A stretch of DNA of 64,000 nt from Abiotrophia defectiva ATCC 49176 (GTDB taxonomy: Bacteria > Bacillota > Bacilli > Lactobacillales > Aerococcaceae): the NCBI RefSeq assembly GCF_037041345.1, contig NZ_CP146287.1, positions 809,501 to 873,500 of the forward strand, in the 5' to 3' direction. Positions 41,617 to 50,741 of the stretch are shown one piece after another (positions within the stretch are counted from its first letter, which is position 1; the number at the start of each line of letters is the position of its first letter). Made by a program: the position numbers and the translations under genes. A model generated the notes under the pieces. That model was not told the origin of the DNA, searched no databases, and saw nothing but the letters and a program-made list of their open reading frames with translations.

Positions 41617-43126
41617 CTTAGTAGAGGTCTTTATTAATCGTTTTGCTGATTGGCAGACGGCTATTTGGCAACATCTGCAAATATCCTTAGCAGCCCTCTT
41701 GCTAGCCATTTTGATTGCTGTACCACTCTCCATTATTCTGGTTAACTATCGTCGTTTGGCGTCTTGGATGCTGCAGTTAACGGGGATTGTGCAGACTATT
41801 CCCTCACTGGCAATCTTGGGCTTACTGATTCCCTTTATTGGGATTGGAACTCTGCCGGCTATTGTGACCCTGGTGGTTTACGGGCTCTTTCCAATTGTGC
41901 AAAATACCATCACTGCCTTCTGGGAGTTAGACCCTCAATTGGAAGAGGCAGCAACAGCCTTTGGTATGACGCGCTGGGAAAAACTAGGTAAGTATCAGCT
42001 TGCTCTGGCCATGCCGGTCATGATGTCTGGCATTCGGACGGCCGCCGTCATGATTATCGGGACTGCGACTTTGGCGGCCTTGATTGGGGCAGGGGGCTTG
42101 GGTAGCCTCATTCTCTTAGGGATTGACCGCAATGATTCCGCCTTAATCTTGATAGGGGCCATTAGCTCGGCATTCTTGGCAGTCGTCATTAGCTTAATTC
42201 TGGGCGGGCTGACAAAGCGGCGTCCTAAGACCTTGCTTTTAAGCTTCTTAACAACAGCGATCTTAGTGGTGGCAAGCTTTGCCCAACCATATTTCCTACC
42301 AATGGGCAACAACAAGTTGATTATTGCGGGTAAATTAGGGGCCGAACCTGACATCTTGATTCATCTCTATAAGGAGTTAATTGAACAAGATAGCCACCTG
42401 CAAGTCGAAGTTAAGCCAAACTTTGGTAAGACCTCCTTCCTCTATGAGGCCCTTAAGGCCGGCAGTATCGATATCTATCCTGAATTCTCCGGGACCATTA
42501 CCGCTTCGCTTCTAACCAATCCGCCCCAGTTAGCCAATGACCAAGAGGCGGTTTATGAGGCGGCGCGGGATGGTATCTACCAACAAGATAAGTTAATTTA
42601 TCTCAAGCCTATGGCCTACCAAAATACCTATGCCATCGCGGTCAAAGAAGCCTATGCTATGGAGCATGGCTTAGAAAACATTTCGGACTTGAAGAAGGTA
42701 GAATCGACAGCTCGCACTGGTTTCTCCTTGGAGTTTAACGATCGGCCCGATGGTAAAAAAGGTCTGGAGTCCCTCTACGGCCTGAAGCTTAACATTCAAA
42801 CCATGGAACCAGCCTTGCGTTATCAAGCGCTAGAACAAGATAAACTAGATGTCATCGAAGTTTATTCGACGGATAGTCAGATTATCAAGTATGGCCTCAA
42901 GCTCTTGCAAGATGACAAACACCTCTTCCCACCATACCAAGGGGCGCCACTCTTACGGGAGGAAACCCTCAAGCAACATCCTGAGTTAGAGGGCATCCTC
43001 AACAAACTCCATAATAAGATTACGGCTACCGAGATGGCTACCATGAACTATCAAGTTGACGTGGAAGGCAAATCAGCCAAGGAAGTGGCCCATGACTTCT
43101 TATTACGCCAAGGCCTACTTAAGTAG
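41609..43126 (+). CDS. Fused permease/substrate-binding protein of the quaternary-amine transporter
   Basis: A 505-residue protein. Residues ~1-215 are an ABC permease with six helices and the BPD inner-membrane loop ([20 protein letters not shown]). Residues ~235-505 are an OpuAC-type binding protein facing outside ([54 protein letters not shown]). The YPEFSGT segment matches the ligand loop of choline/carnitine-type OpuC and ProX proteins. The fusion is the same as in streptococcal ProWX. GGGAGGTGAGCAGC sets the ATG at 41609, eight bases inside the ATPase gene. Import of betaine, carnitine or choline is inferred. Confidence 0.92.
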   Translation: MHNLVEVFINRFADWQTAIWQHLQISLAALLLAILIAVPLSIILVNYRRLASWMLQLTGIVQTIPSLAILGLLIPFIGIGTLPAIVTLVVYGLFPIVQNTITAFWELDPQLEEAATAFGMTRWEKLGKYQLALAMPVMMSGIRTAAVMIIGTATLAALIGAGGLGSLILLGIDRNDSALILIGAISSAFLAVVISLILGGLTKRRPKTLLLSFLTTAILVVASFAQPYFLPMGNNKLIIAGKLGAEPDILIHLYKELIEQDSHLQVEVKPNFGKTSFLYEALKAGSIDIYPEFSGTITASLLTNPPQLANDQEAVYEAARDGIYQQDKLIYLKPMAYQNTYAIAVKEAYAMEHGLENISDLKKVESTARTGFSLEFNDRPDGKKGLESLYGLKLNIQTMEPALRYQALEQDKLDVIEVYSTDSQIIKYGLKLLQDDKHLFPPYQGAPLLREETLKQHPELEGILNKLHNKITATEMATMNYQVDVEGKSAKEVAHDFLLRQGLLK

Positions 43127-43181
43127 GGGGAAAAACTAAAAGATGTGGACTTGGACTTTTCTAAGAAGTCACTTCTAGCAG

Positions 43182-43210
43182 TTGACTTTGCTAGCGGGAT
43201 GGTCTATAAT
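43182..43210 (+). promoter_or_regulatory. rplU-prp-rpmA promoter
   Basis: TTGACT (43182-43187), a 17-base spacer and TATAAT (43205-43210). Confidence 0.88.
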
Positions 43211-43224
43211 ATGACTGTTGTTTA

Positions 43225-43325
43225 TGTGTAGCACCACATCTGCAACCGCGCAAGTTGAGTCTAAGTGCCATTTGGCCACTTAACATGGCGAGTCTAAGTG
43301 CAGGGGATTAACCCCGAAAGAAAAA
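43225..43325 (+). promoter_or_regulatory. Ribosomal protein L21 leader
   Basis: The leader between the promoter and rplU contains two copies of GAGTCTAAGTGC around CCATTTGGCC and ends in GGGGATTAACCCCGAAAG. This repeated AAGTGC pattern and position before rplU fit the Firmicutes L21 leader, thought to bind L21 and regulate the operon. Confidence 0.8.
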
Positions 43326-43341
43326 TAAAGGAGGTGCTTGA

Positions 43342-43650
43342 ATGTACGCAATTATCAAAACAGGCGGAAAGCAAGTAAAAGTAGAAGTAGGTCAAACAAT
43401 CTTCGTTGAAAAACTCAACGCAGAAGCAGGCGAAACTGTTACCTTTGACCAAGTAGTCTTAGTAGGTGGCGAATCAACTAAAGTTGGGACTCCATTAGTA
43501 GAAGGCGCTTCTGTAGTGGCTAAAGTTGAAAAACAAGGCCGTGCTAAGAAAGTCGTAACGTTTAAATACAAACGTCGTAAAGACTCTCATCGCAAACAAG
43601 GTCACCGTCAACCTTACACTAAATTAGTTGTTGAAGCGATTAACGCTTAA
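43342..43650 (+). CDS. rplU: 50S ribosomal protein L21
   Basis: A 102-residue 23S rRNA-binding protein of standard length. It begins [18 protein letters not shown] and ends [21 protein letters not shown] plus [10 protein letters not shown], the basic family C-terminus. AAGGAGGTGCTTGA precedes ATG. First gene of the classic rplU-prp-rpmA operon. Confidence 0.98.
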   Translation: MYAIIKTGGKQVKVEVGQTIFVEKLNAEAGETVTFDQVVLVGGESTKVGTPLVEGASVVAKVEKQGRAKKVVTFKYKRRKDSHRKQGHRQPYTKLVVEAINA

Positions 43651-43655
43651 TTCTT

Positions 43656-44000
43656 ATGATTAAGATCAAAGGCCAAGTGGATACCAAAGGCGCTATCCGT
43701 CAACTTGAACTGTCCGGTCATGCCGGTGCAGGAGAGTATGGCGAGGATATTGTCTGTGCGGCAGTATCAAGCCAGGTTATCTCAGTAGAGAATTCACTTG
43801 AACGATTAGTCGGGTTGCCCTACGACGTCCAAGTCGATGAGGTAGCAGGTGGCTACTTGAAGCTGACGGTTCCGGCTTGTTCTAACAAGCAACAGGAGCA
43901 TGATGCGCAAGTCTTATTGCGTCATTTGGTGTATGCTTTGGAAGTCTTGGCTGACAATTATCCAGAGTTTATACACTTGAAGATTAACCAAGCAAAATAG
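43656..44000 (+). CDS. prp: Ribosomal-processing cysteine protease Prp
   Basis: A 114-residue cysteine protease that trims the N-terminus of L27. The catalytic pair is His22 ([17 protein letters not shown]) and Cys34 in [10 protein letters not shown]. It lies between rplU and rpmA as in other Firmicutes, and the L27 here carries the matching N-terminal extension. The gene has no strong ribosome site (only five bases separate it from the rplU stop), so translation is probably coupled to L21 and kept low. Confidence 0.95.
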   Translation: MIKIKGQVDTKGAIRQLELSGHAGAGEYGEDIVCAAVSSQVISVENSLERLVGLPYDVQVDEVAGGYLKLTVPACSNKQQEHDAQVLLRHLVYALEVLADNYPEFIHLKINQAK

Positions 44001-44013
44001 GAGGTGCTCGAGA

Positions 44014-44304
44014 ATGTTGAAATTAAACTTACAATTATTCGCCCACAAAAAAGGGGGGGGTTCGACTTCGAACGGTCGTGACTCTCGTGCAAAACGTTTA
44101 GGTGCTAAAGCAGCTGACGGCCAAACCATCACTGGTGGTTCTATCTTATACCGTCAACGCGGTACTAAAATCCACCCAGGGGTAAACGTTGGTAAAGGTG
44201 GCGACGACACATTGTTCGCATTAGTGGACGGCGTGGTACGTTTCGAACGTAAAGGTCGCGACAAGAAACAAGTTTCTGTCTACCCAGTAGCAGTTGAAGC
44301 TTAA
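44014..44304 (+). CDS. rpmA: 50S ribosomal protein L27
   Basis: A 96-residue protein whose N-terminus reaches the peptidyl-transferase centre. It starts [18 protein letters not shown]; the first nine residues form the extension that Prp removes after Phe9 to expose [27 protein letters not shown] and [15 protein letters not shown] are standard. AGGAGGTGCTCGAGA precedes ATG. A terminator follows the stop. Confidence 0.98.
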   Translation: MLKLNLQLFAHKKGGGSTSNGRDSRAKRLGAKAADGQTITGGSILYRQRGTKIHPGVNVGKGGDDTLFALVDGVVRFERKGRDKKQVSVYPVAVEA

Positions 44305-44311
44305 TAATGAG

Positions 44312-44343
44312 AGAGGTTAGGACCTAGTCCTAGCCTCTTTTTT
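44312..44343 (+). terminator. rpmA operon terminator
   Basis: AGAGGTTAGGAC pairs with GTCCTAGCCTCT around CTA (one T-G pair), followed by TTTTTT. Confidence 0.9.
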
Positions 44344-44427
44344 GCTTCTTACTTAAGTGTAAAATCTGGCTCTATGCCCATTTGCCGGGCTTTTGAGTAG
44401 CTATGGGTTTCTTCATGCTCAGTCCTA

Positions 44428-44436
44428 TGGTATAAT
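44428..44436 (+). promoter_or_regulatory. Extended -10 promoter of ftsW
   Basis: TGG-TATAAT at 44428-44436 is an extended -10 element; the -35 region 17 bases upstream (TTTCTT) is weak. It lies about 30 bases before the start codon. Confidence 0.65.
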
Positions 44437-44467
44437 ATGTGTACTATGTAGGGAGGCCTATCACAGC

Positions 44468-45739
44468 ATGCAAAAAGCAAAGCATCCGAATCATGCCAAG
44501 CAGTCAGGACAGCGCTTCTTGGCCCAGATTCGCTATAACTTCAGCCGTATGGATTGGTGGATACTCTTGATTGTCGGTCTATTGAGTGTCTATAGCCTGA
44601 TTATGGTCTATAGTTCAACACAATATTTATTGGAGAACGGAGCAACAGTTCCCACGCCGCTGCACTATCTTAGCCGTCAAATGTTTGGGATTGGCTTAGG
44701 GCTAGCGGTATCGGCAGTGGCTATTTGCCTGCCTTATCGACTCTATATTGAGCCTTTCTGGCTCTTTACAGCCAATGGCCTGATTGCCTTCTTAATCTTA
44801 CTGACGCGTTTTATCGGGGTATCCGGTGGTGGGGCCAAAAGTTGGCTCAGCTTTATGGGCTTGAACTTCCAACCAGGTGAGTTGGCTAAGATTGGTTTGA
44901 TTCTCTTGATGGGTGTTCTCTGTGTCAAGTCAAGACGTGAAGTGCTACTGACTAAAGAACGTTGGTTTGCCAATATGGACTATGAATCTGTCATTTCCAT
45001 CGGTTTGATGCTTTTGGATTTAGTCCTCATTTTTTTCCAGCCTGATATGGGGATGTTTATGATTATTTCAGCCACTTTATTGTTGGTGGCCTTAGCCTTA
45101 ATCATGAATAGCAAAACCCAAAAAGGCGTCTTATTAGCACTTGCATTAGTAGGTGTCGGGCTTGTCACCTGGATTTATACCAATGCGGATAAACTGGCGA
45201 CCAGTGACCAATATCAATTACGGCGTTTTGGTTCCTTTGTTAACCCCTTTAAGTATGCTAAAGCAGCGGGTTACCAATTAGTTAACGCCTATATCGCCAT
45301 TAGCCGTGGTGGTCTCTTTGGTCGGGGGATTGGTCATTCCTTGACCAAACAAGAAGGTTTACCAGCGGGTCATACGGACTATATTCTGGCAGTGATTGGG
45401 GAAGAGTCAGGCCTAGTTGGCCTCGTGTTGGTAGTACTTCTACTATCGGCCTTAATCTTTCTCTGTTTCCGTTGGGCCGCCAAGAGTCAAGACACTTTCC
45501 GACGCGCTGTCTTCACCGGGATTGGCTGTCTGCTCTTAGTTCAATCAAGCCTCAATATCGGTGGGGTATCCGGCTTGGTGCCTCTGACCGGGGTTACCTT
45601 ACCCTTTGTCTCCTATGGGGGGACCAGTATGGTCTTGACTATGATGTTGGTCGGGGTCTTACAAGTCATGATTATTGAAGAAAAGCGGGTCTTAGAAGCG
45701 CAAGTTTCGCAAGTAAAGGAGGACTATCATGGAATTTAA
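44468..45739 (+). CDS. ftsW: FtsW-type SEDS peptidoglycan glycosyltransferase
   Basis: A 423-residue polytopic protein that polymerises lipid II with a partner class B PBP. It has about ten helices, starting with MDWWILLIVGLLSVYSLIM and YSST. The C-terminal SEDS signature is PLTGVTLPFVSYGGTSM, and GHTDYILAVIGEESGLVG precedes it. The TGVTLPFVSYGG form fits FtsW better than RodA, but the two are similar and only context favours division. The frame opens at 44393; GGGAGGCCTATCACAGC places the start at 44468. Its end overlaps ylbG by 11 bases. Confidence 0.85.
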   Translation: MQKAKHPNHAKQSGQRFLAQIRYNFSRMDWWILLIVGLLSVYSLIMVYSSTQYLLENGATVPTPLHYLSRQMFGIGLGLAVSAVAICLPYRLYIEPFWLFTANGLIAFLILLTRFIGVSGGGAKSWLSFMGLNFQPGELAKIGLILLMGVLCVKSRREVLLTKERWFANMDYESVISIGLMLLDLVLIFFQPDMGMFMIISATLLLVALALIMNSKTQKGVLLALALVGVGLVTWIYTNADKLATSDQYQLRRFGSFVNPFKYAKAAGYQLVNAYIAISRGGLFGRGIGHSLTKQEGLPAGHTDYILAVIGEESGLVGLVLVVLLLSALIFLCFRWAAKSQDTFRRAVFTGIGCLLLVQSSLNIGGVSGLVPLTGVTLPFVSYGGTSMVLTMMLVGVLQVMIIEEKRVLEAQVSQVKEDYHGI

Positions 45740-46112
45740 GATGGTCAAGCGTAAAGAGCTTATTGTCTGGCTCTATTCCTTGAAACAAGTCAAGAATATT
45801 CGAAAATACGGTCATGTTCACTATATTAGTGATCGTCTACGTTATGTGGTACTCTACGTCAATGCCAATCAAGTAGACCAAGTGACCCAACAACTCAATC
45901 GCCTACACTTCGTACGTAAGGTGGAAGGTTCCATGCGCGATGATATCGACATGACCTTTAAGGATGCTATTCCTAACCGCAAGGATCCGGACCTCAAGCC
46001 AGAGAGCGAGAAGGGCAACTTGGCCGGCCAACACAAGGATAATTTCTTATCTGATTTGGCCTCTTCGCTAGATAAGAACGAGGCGGCCTCTGAGAGTGGG
46101 GCGCCAGCATGA
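45729..46112 (+). CDS. YlbG-family protein (DUF2129)
   Basis: A 127-residue cytoplasmic protein. The first ~80 residues are the DUF2129 domain (VKRKELIVWLYSLKQVKNIR, RYVVLYVNANQVDQV, VEGSMRDDIDM). The last ~45 residues are a polar, charged extension (PNRKDPDLKPESEKG onward) absent from the ~90-residue Bacillus YlbG. Function unknown. The order ylbG-rsmD-coaD is conserved across Firmicutes. AAAGGAGGACTATC precedes ATG inside the end of ftsW, and the stop overlaps the rsmD start by four bases, so all are coupled. Confidence 0.88.
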   Translation: MEFKMVKRKELIVWLYSLKQVKNIRKYGHVHYISDRLRYVVLYVNANQVDQVTQQLNRLHFVRKVEGSMRDDIDMTFKDAIPNRKDPDLKPESEKGNLAGQHKDNFLSDLASSLDKNEAASESGAPA

Positions 46113-46675
46113 GAGTAGTCGCAGGTCGTTATGGCAGCCGTCCACTTAAGCCTGTTCCAGGTCTCAACACGCGGCCTACTACCGACAAGATTAAGGAAGC
46201 CATCTTCTCATCCTTGGGTGGCTTTTTTGATGGCGGCCTTTGCCTGGATTTCTATGGGGGCAGCGGGGCTCTAGCTATTGAAGCGGTCTCTCGTGGTATG
46301 GACCGCGCGGTCATGACGGAAAAGTACCGTCCGGCCTTACAGACCATTAAGCAAAATGTCGCCATGACCAAGGAAGAAGACCGCTTTACAGTTTTGGCAG
46401 GAGACAATCGCAAGAGTCTTCAAAGCCTAAAAGTCTCAGAAGCAGACTTGGTCTTTGACTTGGTCTTATTAGATCCACCCTATGCCAAACAGAAACTAGT
46501 AGAGGATATGGAATGGTTGCAAACCCAAGGCATAATTGGTCCCGAGACGACCCTGGTCTGCGAGACCGATGATGTGACGGACTTGCCAGAGGTCATTGCC
46601 GGCTATCAACGCTATCAACACAAACGCTATGGCCAAACCCGGATTCATTTCTACGGGATGCCAGAAGCGGATTAA
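46109..46675 (+). CDS. rsmD: 16S rRNA (guanine-N2-)-methyltransferase RsmD
   Basis: A 188-residue SAM-dependent enzyme that methylates G966 (E. coli numbering) of 16S rRNA. It begins MRVVAGRYGSRPLKPVPG and TRPTTDKIKEAIFSSLG, typical of the family. CLDFYGGSGALAIEAVSRG is the SAM-binding motif and LLDPPY (about residues 119-124) the catalytic motif. It overlaps ylbG by four bases and is followed by coaD after 12. Confidence 0.95.
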   Translation: MRVVAGRYGSRPLKPVPGLNTRPTTDKIKEAIFSSLGGFFDGGLCLDFYGGSGALAIEAVSRGMDRAVMTEKYRPALQTIKQNVAMTKEEDRFTVLAGDNRKSLQSLKVSEADLVFDLVLLDPPYAKQKLVEDMEWLQTQGIIGPETTLVCETDDVTDLPEVIAGYQRYQHKRYGQTRIHFYGMPEAD

Positions 46676-46687
46676 GGAGGAAGGCCT

Positions 46688-47197
46688 ATGGCCGACAGAC
46701 AAGAAACCGTGGCCCTCTTTGCAGGGAGTTTTGATCCCATTACCTTGGGACATGTGGATTTGATTGAACGGGCCAGTCGCCTTTTCAATCGTCTCTATGT
46801 GGTGGTGGGAGTTAATGCCCTCAAACAGCCACTCTTCAGCTTAGAAGAGCGCTTAGGCCATTTACAGGCTTGCTTGGGTCATTTACCTAATGTGTCAATC
46901 CAGGTGCTAGAAGGCCAACTCATGGCCGACCTAGCCAAAGAACTTGGGGCCACTTGCCTAGTTCGCGGTCTGCGCCATTCAGGGGATTATGTCTATGAAT
47001 TACCCATTGCCCAAGCCAATCGGGGCCTCAATCCTGACCTGGAGACCATTTTCCTGCAAGCCCAGCCAGCCTATCAGCACATTAGCTCTAGCCTGGTCAA
47101 GGAGATTGCCAGCTATGGCGGCGATTTGACCAGTTTGGTGCCAGCTAACCTTCTTGGTCCTCTCCAGTCTAAATATCAAAGTAAAGAAAGCGACTGA
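46688..47197 (+). CDS. coaD: Phosphopantetheine adenylyltransferase
   Basis: A 169-residue enzyme that adenylates 4'-phosphopantetheine, the next-to-last step of coenzyme A synthesis. Nucleotidyltransferase motif GSFDPITLGHVDLIERA is near the N-terminus, with VRGLRHSGDYVYELPIAQ-type VRGLR and the C-terminal ISSSLVKEIASYGGD. Full length. AAGGAGGAAGGCCT precedes ATG. Its stop codon lies within the stem of the following terminator. Confidence 0.96.
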   Translation: MADRQETVALFAGSFDPITLGHVDLIERASRLFNRLYVVVGVNALKQPLFSLEERLGHLQACLGHLPNVSIQVLEGQLMADLAKELGATCLVRGLRHSGDYVYELPIAQANRGLNPDLETIFLQAQPAYQHISSSLVKEIASYGGDLTSLVPANLLGPLQSKYQSKESD

Positions 47198-47220
47198 ATC
47201 TAGGGATTCAGCGCTTTTTT
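47188..47220 (+). terminator. coaD terminator, overlapping the stop codon
   Basis: AGCG-A-CTGAATC pairs with GATTCAG-CGCT (one bulge) around TAGG, followed by TTTTTT. The coaD stop (47195-47197) is inside the left arm. Confidence 0.88.
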
Positions 47221-47246
47221 AAATGGGCTAAATGACGCCTTTTTCC

Positions 47247-47275
47247 TTTATTTTAGGGCTAAGGATTGGTAAAAT
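47247..47275 (+). promoter_or_regulatory. Possible ymdB promoter
   Basis: TTTATT (47247-47252), a 17-base spacer and TAAAAT (47270-47275), about 32 bases before the start codon. Confidence 0.55.
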
Positions 47276-47307
47276 AAAAGAGATGTCAAAAGAGAAAGAG
47301 GGAGACC

Positions 47308-48108
47308 ATGAAGCTATTATTTGTTGGCGATATTGTGGGCACAGCGGGTATGGAGGCCTTAACTAGCTATCTGCCTTATCTTAAGCAAACCCACCGGCCC
47401 CAAGTAACCATCGTCAATGCAGAGAATGCCGCCGATGGCCGAGGCTTGACCGAGAAACTCTACAAGCAAATTTTAAGCCTGGGTGTAGAAGCTATTACCC
47501 TGGGTAACCACGCCTTTGATAACCGGGACCTCTATCACTTCATCGAAGGAGCCAAGCCTTTGGTCCGTCCGGCTAACTTGCCAGCCACGACGCCAGGCAA
47601 GGGCATCCATTATGTGCGCTATAACCAACATCAAGTGGCGGTCATTAATGTCCTGGGCACTGTTTTTATGAACCCAGTCACCAGTCCCTTTCTCATGATT
47701 GATGAACTAGTAGATCAGGCCCGTAAGCAAACGCCTTTTATCTTTGTAGATTGCCATGCGGAAGCGACTAGCGAGAAGTTGGCCCTGGCCCACTATTTAG
47801 ATGGCCGCGTGTCTGCTGTTGTTGGGACCCATACCCATGTTCAAACCAATGATGCCAAGGTCTTGGCAGGAGGCACTGCCAGTCTGACTGACGTGGGCAT
47901 GACAGGAGCCCAAGACAGTATCCTGGGCTTTGCGGCCAAGGAAGTCATTCAGCGCTTCACCAGTCAGTTGCCAACACGCCTAGTTCAAGAAAACAAGGGG
48001 CCATTGGTGCTCAGTGCCTGCTTGATTGATTTAGATGATAAGACAGGGCTTGCCAAGTCCATCGTGCCTATTCAGGTGACTCAGGAGTCCCTAAGCAAAT
48101 ACTATTAA
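47308..48108 (+). CDS. ymdB: YmdB-family metallophosphoesterase
   Basis: A 266-residue phosphodiesterase whose Bacillus homologue cleaves 2',3'-cyclic nucleotides and affects biofilm and motility decisions. All metal ligands of the family are present: Asp8 (VGDIVG), Glu39 and Asn40 (NAENAADGRG), Asn67 and His68 (TLGNHAFD), His150 (VDCHAEATSEK), His175 and His177 (GTHTHVQTND). GVTLGNH- and SLTDVGMTGAQDSILG-type segments confirm the family. It precedes mutS by 18 bases and is probably the first gene of the mutS operon. Confidence 0.94.
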   Translation: MKLLFVGDIVGTAGMEALTSYLPYLKQTHRPQVTIVNAENAADGRGLTEKLYKQILSLGVEAITLGNHAFDNRDLYHFIEGAKPLVRPANLPATTPGKGIHYVRYNQHQVAVINVLGTVFMNPVTSPFLMIDELVDQARKQTPFIFVDCHAEATSEKLALAHYLDGRVSAVVGTHTHVQTNDAKVLAGGTASLTDVGMTGAQDSILGFAAKEVIQRFTSQLPTRLVQENKGPLVLSACLIDLDDKTGLAKSIVPIQVTQESLSKYY

Positions 48109-48126
48109 GAAGGGAGGACACCCTCC

Positions 48127-50709
48127 GTGGCTGCAGAAGCTAAAATGACGCCCATGATGGCGCAATATCATGAAATTAAAGCCCAATATCCGGATGCCTT
48201 CCTTTTCTATCGTTTGGGGGACTTCTATGAGATGTTCTTCGACGATGCCCTTAAGGCTGCCAAGATACTGGAAATTACCTTGACCTCCCGTAATAAGAAG
48301 GCTGACAATCCCATTCCCATGTGTGGGGTTCCTTATCATTCCGCCAAAGACTATATCAAACGTTTGATTGAGTCGGGTAATAAGGTGGCCATCTGCGAGC
48401 AGGTGGAAGATCCTAAATTAACCAAGGGCATGGTCAAACGGGAAGTGGTTCAAGTCATTACCCCTGGGACCCTTATTGAAGAAGAAGCTCTTGAAGTTAA
48501 GGAGAATAACTACTTAGTAGCCTTGCGCCAGGAAGGCCAGATCTTCTACCTGGCGGCCATTGATGTCTCTACTGGGGAAATTAAAGTCACCCAAACACCA
48601 AGACAAGCTCAACTCTTTAGCGAGCTCTATGCCCTCAAGCCAAGCGAGATGGTAGTCGATAGCAGTTTGGATGCTGATATCAAAGACCAAATCAGCCAGC
48701 AATTGGCTATTTATCTGTCTAGCTTTGACTTGACCGACCAGACGGAAGTTGGGACCCAGTGGCTGCTAGACCAAGCCAGCCCTCAAGAAGCCAGCCTCTT
48801 GAATCTCCTGCTAGCTTATCTTTACAGCATTCAAAAACAAGCCCTAGGCCATCTACAACCCGTAGTCCGCTATGCTTTAGCCGATTATCTGCAGATGAAT
48901 CATTTTGCTAAAAGTCAGTTGGAATTAACCAAGTCTCTGAGAACAGGGCGTAAGAAGGGCAGTCTGCTCTGGTTGATTGATCATACCAAGACGGCCATGG
49001 GTGGCCGCATGCTGCATCAGTGGCTGGAAAAGCCCCTGATTGACGAAGGTATTTTGCGACAGCGCCACCAACAGGTGGCTCAGCTCATGTCGGCCTACTT
49101 CGAACGTTTAGACTTGATTGCAGCCTTTGAGACCGTCTATGACTTGGAGCGACTGGTGACGCGGATTAGTCTAGGGACTGCCAATGCTCGTGACGTGGAC
49201 CATCTGCGCCAATCCCTTGGTCAGATTCCGCATATTAACCGGATTTTAGACGGACTCAATGCTAGCCAGAATCAGGTGCTCTTTGAGCGCTTGCCGGATT
49301 TTCAGGAGCTCTATCAGCTCATTGATACAGTTTTAGCGGATGAACCCCCAATATCAGTGACCGAAGGCAATATCATTCGGCCGGGCTACCATGAGGAATT
49401 GGACCAATACCGGGATGCCTTGGCTAATGGCCACCAATGGTTAGCAGAATTACAGCAACGTGAACGTGAGAGAACGGGGCTTAAGACCCTCAAAGTCGGC
49501 TACAACAAGGTTTTTGGCTACTACATTGAAATGAGCCGCCTTCAATCAGCTAACTTTGATGATCCGCGCTATATCCGCAAGCAAACCCTCAGTAATGCGG
49601 AGCGGTTTATTACGGAGGAACTCAAGCAACTTGAGACCACCATCCTGGGTGCCCAAGAAAAGGCCACCCAGTTAGAATACCAGCTCTTCACCGAGCTACG
49701 CCAAGCCATTGCGGCTTTTACAGGCCAGTTACAGACCTTGGCTAGCCAGATTGCCAGCCTAGATGTCTTGGCTAACTTTGCCAGTCTAAGTGAGCGGGAA
49801 GATTACTGTCAGCCAGAATTGGTGGCAGAAGCCAAGCATTTCCAACTGGAGGCTAGCCGCCATCCAGCCTTAGAAAAATTAATCGGTAAGGCTGCTTTTG
49901 TGCCTAATGACTTTGTCCTCTTACCAGACCAGCCTCTGCTGCTTTTAACAGGTCCTAACATGTCAGGGAAGAGTACCTATATGCGACAGATTGCCTTCTG
50001 CGTCATTCTCAACCAGATTGGTTGTTTTGTGCCAGCCAAGTCGGCCAAGCTGCCAATTGTCGATAAGATTTTCACCCGGATAGGGGCTTCTGATGATATT
50101 TCTAGTGGTCAGTCGACCTTCATGGTGGAAATGATGGAAACCAATGTGGCCCTGCGCGAAGCGACCCCACGATCGCTCCTGCTCTTCGACGAAATCGGGC
50201 GGGGGACTGCCACCTTCGATGGCATGGCCCTTGCCGAAGCCATTCTTTATTACCTGGCTCAAGAAGTGCAAGCAGCCACCGTCTTCTCCACCCACTACCA
50301 TGAATTGACTGATTTATCGACTAAATTACCAGTCTTACGCAATATTCATGTGGGTGCCACCGAGCAAAAGGGCCAAGTGGTCTTCCTACATAAGATTTTG
50401 GAAGGGGCTGCCGACAAGAGTTATGGGATTCACGTCGCCAAACTAGCAGGCCTGCCACAATCTCTATTGGTTCAAAGCCAGGAAGTCTTGCAGGAATTGG
50501 AGTCTAACAGCCAATGGCTGAGACGCCAAGAACCAGAAAGTGACGGCCAGCTTTCGCTCTTCGACCTGCCGGCGACTAAGCCTTCGCCTAAGGTTTTGAG
50601 AGAAGACCAGGAGCGAGTGCTCAAGCAATTGGCTGATTTGGACATTAACCAATTAACACCACTTCAGGCCCTAGAAGGCCTAGCAGCCATGCAAGATCAA
50701 TTAAAGTAA
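48127..50709 (+). CDS. mutS: DNA mismatch repair protein MutS
   Basis: An 860-residue mismatch-recognition ATPase. The mismatch-reading Phe-x-Glu motif is in YRLGDFYEMFFDDA near the N-terminus. Walker A is GPNMSGKST at about residues 609-617, DDISSGQSTFMVEM and Walker B SLLLFDEIGRGTATFDG follow, then THYHELTDL. The C-terminal tail includes a QLSLF motif (DGQLSLFDL), a typical beta-clamp binding site. Start is GTG 48127 after GGGAGGACACCCTCC. Part of ymdB-mutS-mutL-msrB-ruvA-ruvB-queA. Confidence 0.97.
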   Translation: MAAEAKMTPMMAQYHEIKAQYPDAFLFYRLGDFYEMFFDDALKAAKILEITLTSRNKKADNPIPMCGVPYHSAKDYIKRLIESGNKVAICEQVEDPKLTKGMVKREVVQVITPGTLIEEEALEVKENNYLVALRQEGQIFYLAAIDVSTGEIKVTQTPRQAQLFSELYALKPSEMVVDSSLDADIKDQISQQLAIYLSSFDLTDQTEVGTQWLLDQASPQEASLLNLLLAYLYSIQKQALGHLQPVVRYALADYLQMNHFAKSQLELTKSLRTGRKKGSLLWLIDHTKTAMGGRMLHQWLEKPLIDEGILRQRHQQVAQLMSAYFERLDLIAAFETVYDLERLVTRISLGTANARDVDHLRQSLGQIPHINRILDGLNASQNQVLFERLPDFQELYQLIDTVLADEPPISVTEGNIIRPGYHEELDQYRDALANGHQWLAELQQRERERTGLKTLKVGYNKVFGYYIEMSRLQSANFDDPRYIRKQTLSNAERFITEELKQLETTILGAQEKATQLEYQLFTELRQAIAAFTGQLQTLASQIASLDVLANFASLSEREDYCQPELVAEAKHFQLEASRHPALEKLIGKAAFVPNDFVLLPDQPLLLLTGPNMSGKSTYMRQIAFCVILNQIGCFVPAKSAKLPIVDKIFTRIGASDDISSGQSTFMVEMMETNVALREATPRSLLLFDEIGRGTATFDGMALAEAILYYLAQEVQAATVFSTHYHELTDLSTKLPVLRNIHVGATEQKGQVVFLHKILEGAADKSYGIHVAKLAGLPQSLLVQSQEVLQELESNSQWLRRQEPESDGQLSLFDLPATKPSPKVLREDQERVLKQLADLDINQLTPLQALEGLAAMQDQLK

Positions 50710-50741
50710 TTTTCTAAGAAGTTATTGAAAGGAGGGATTTC

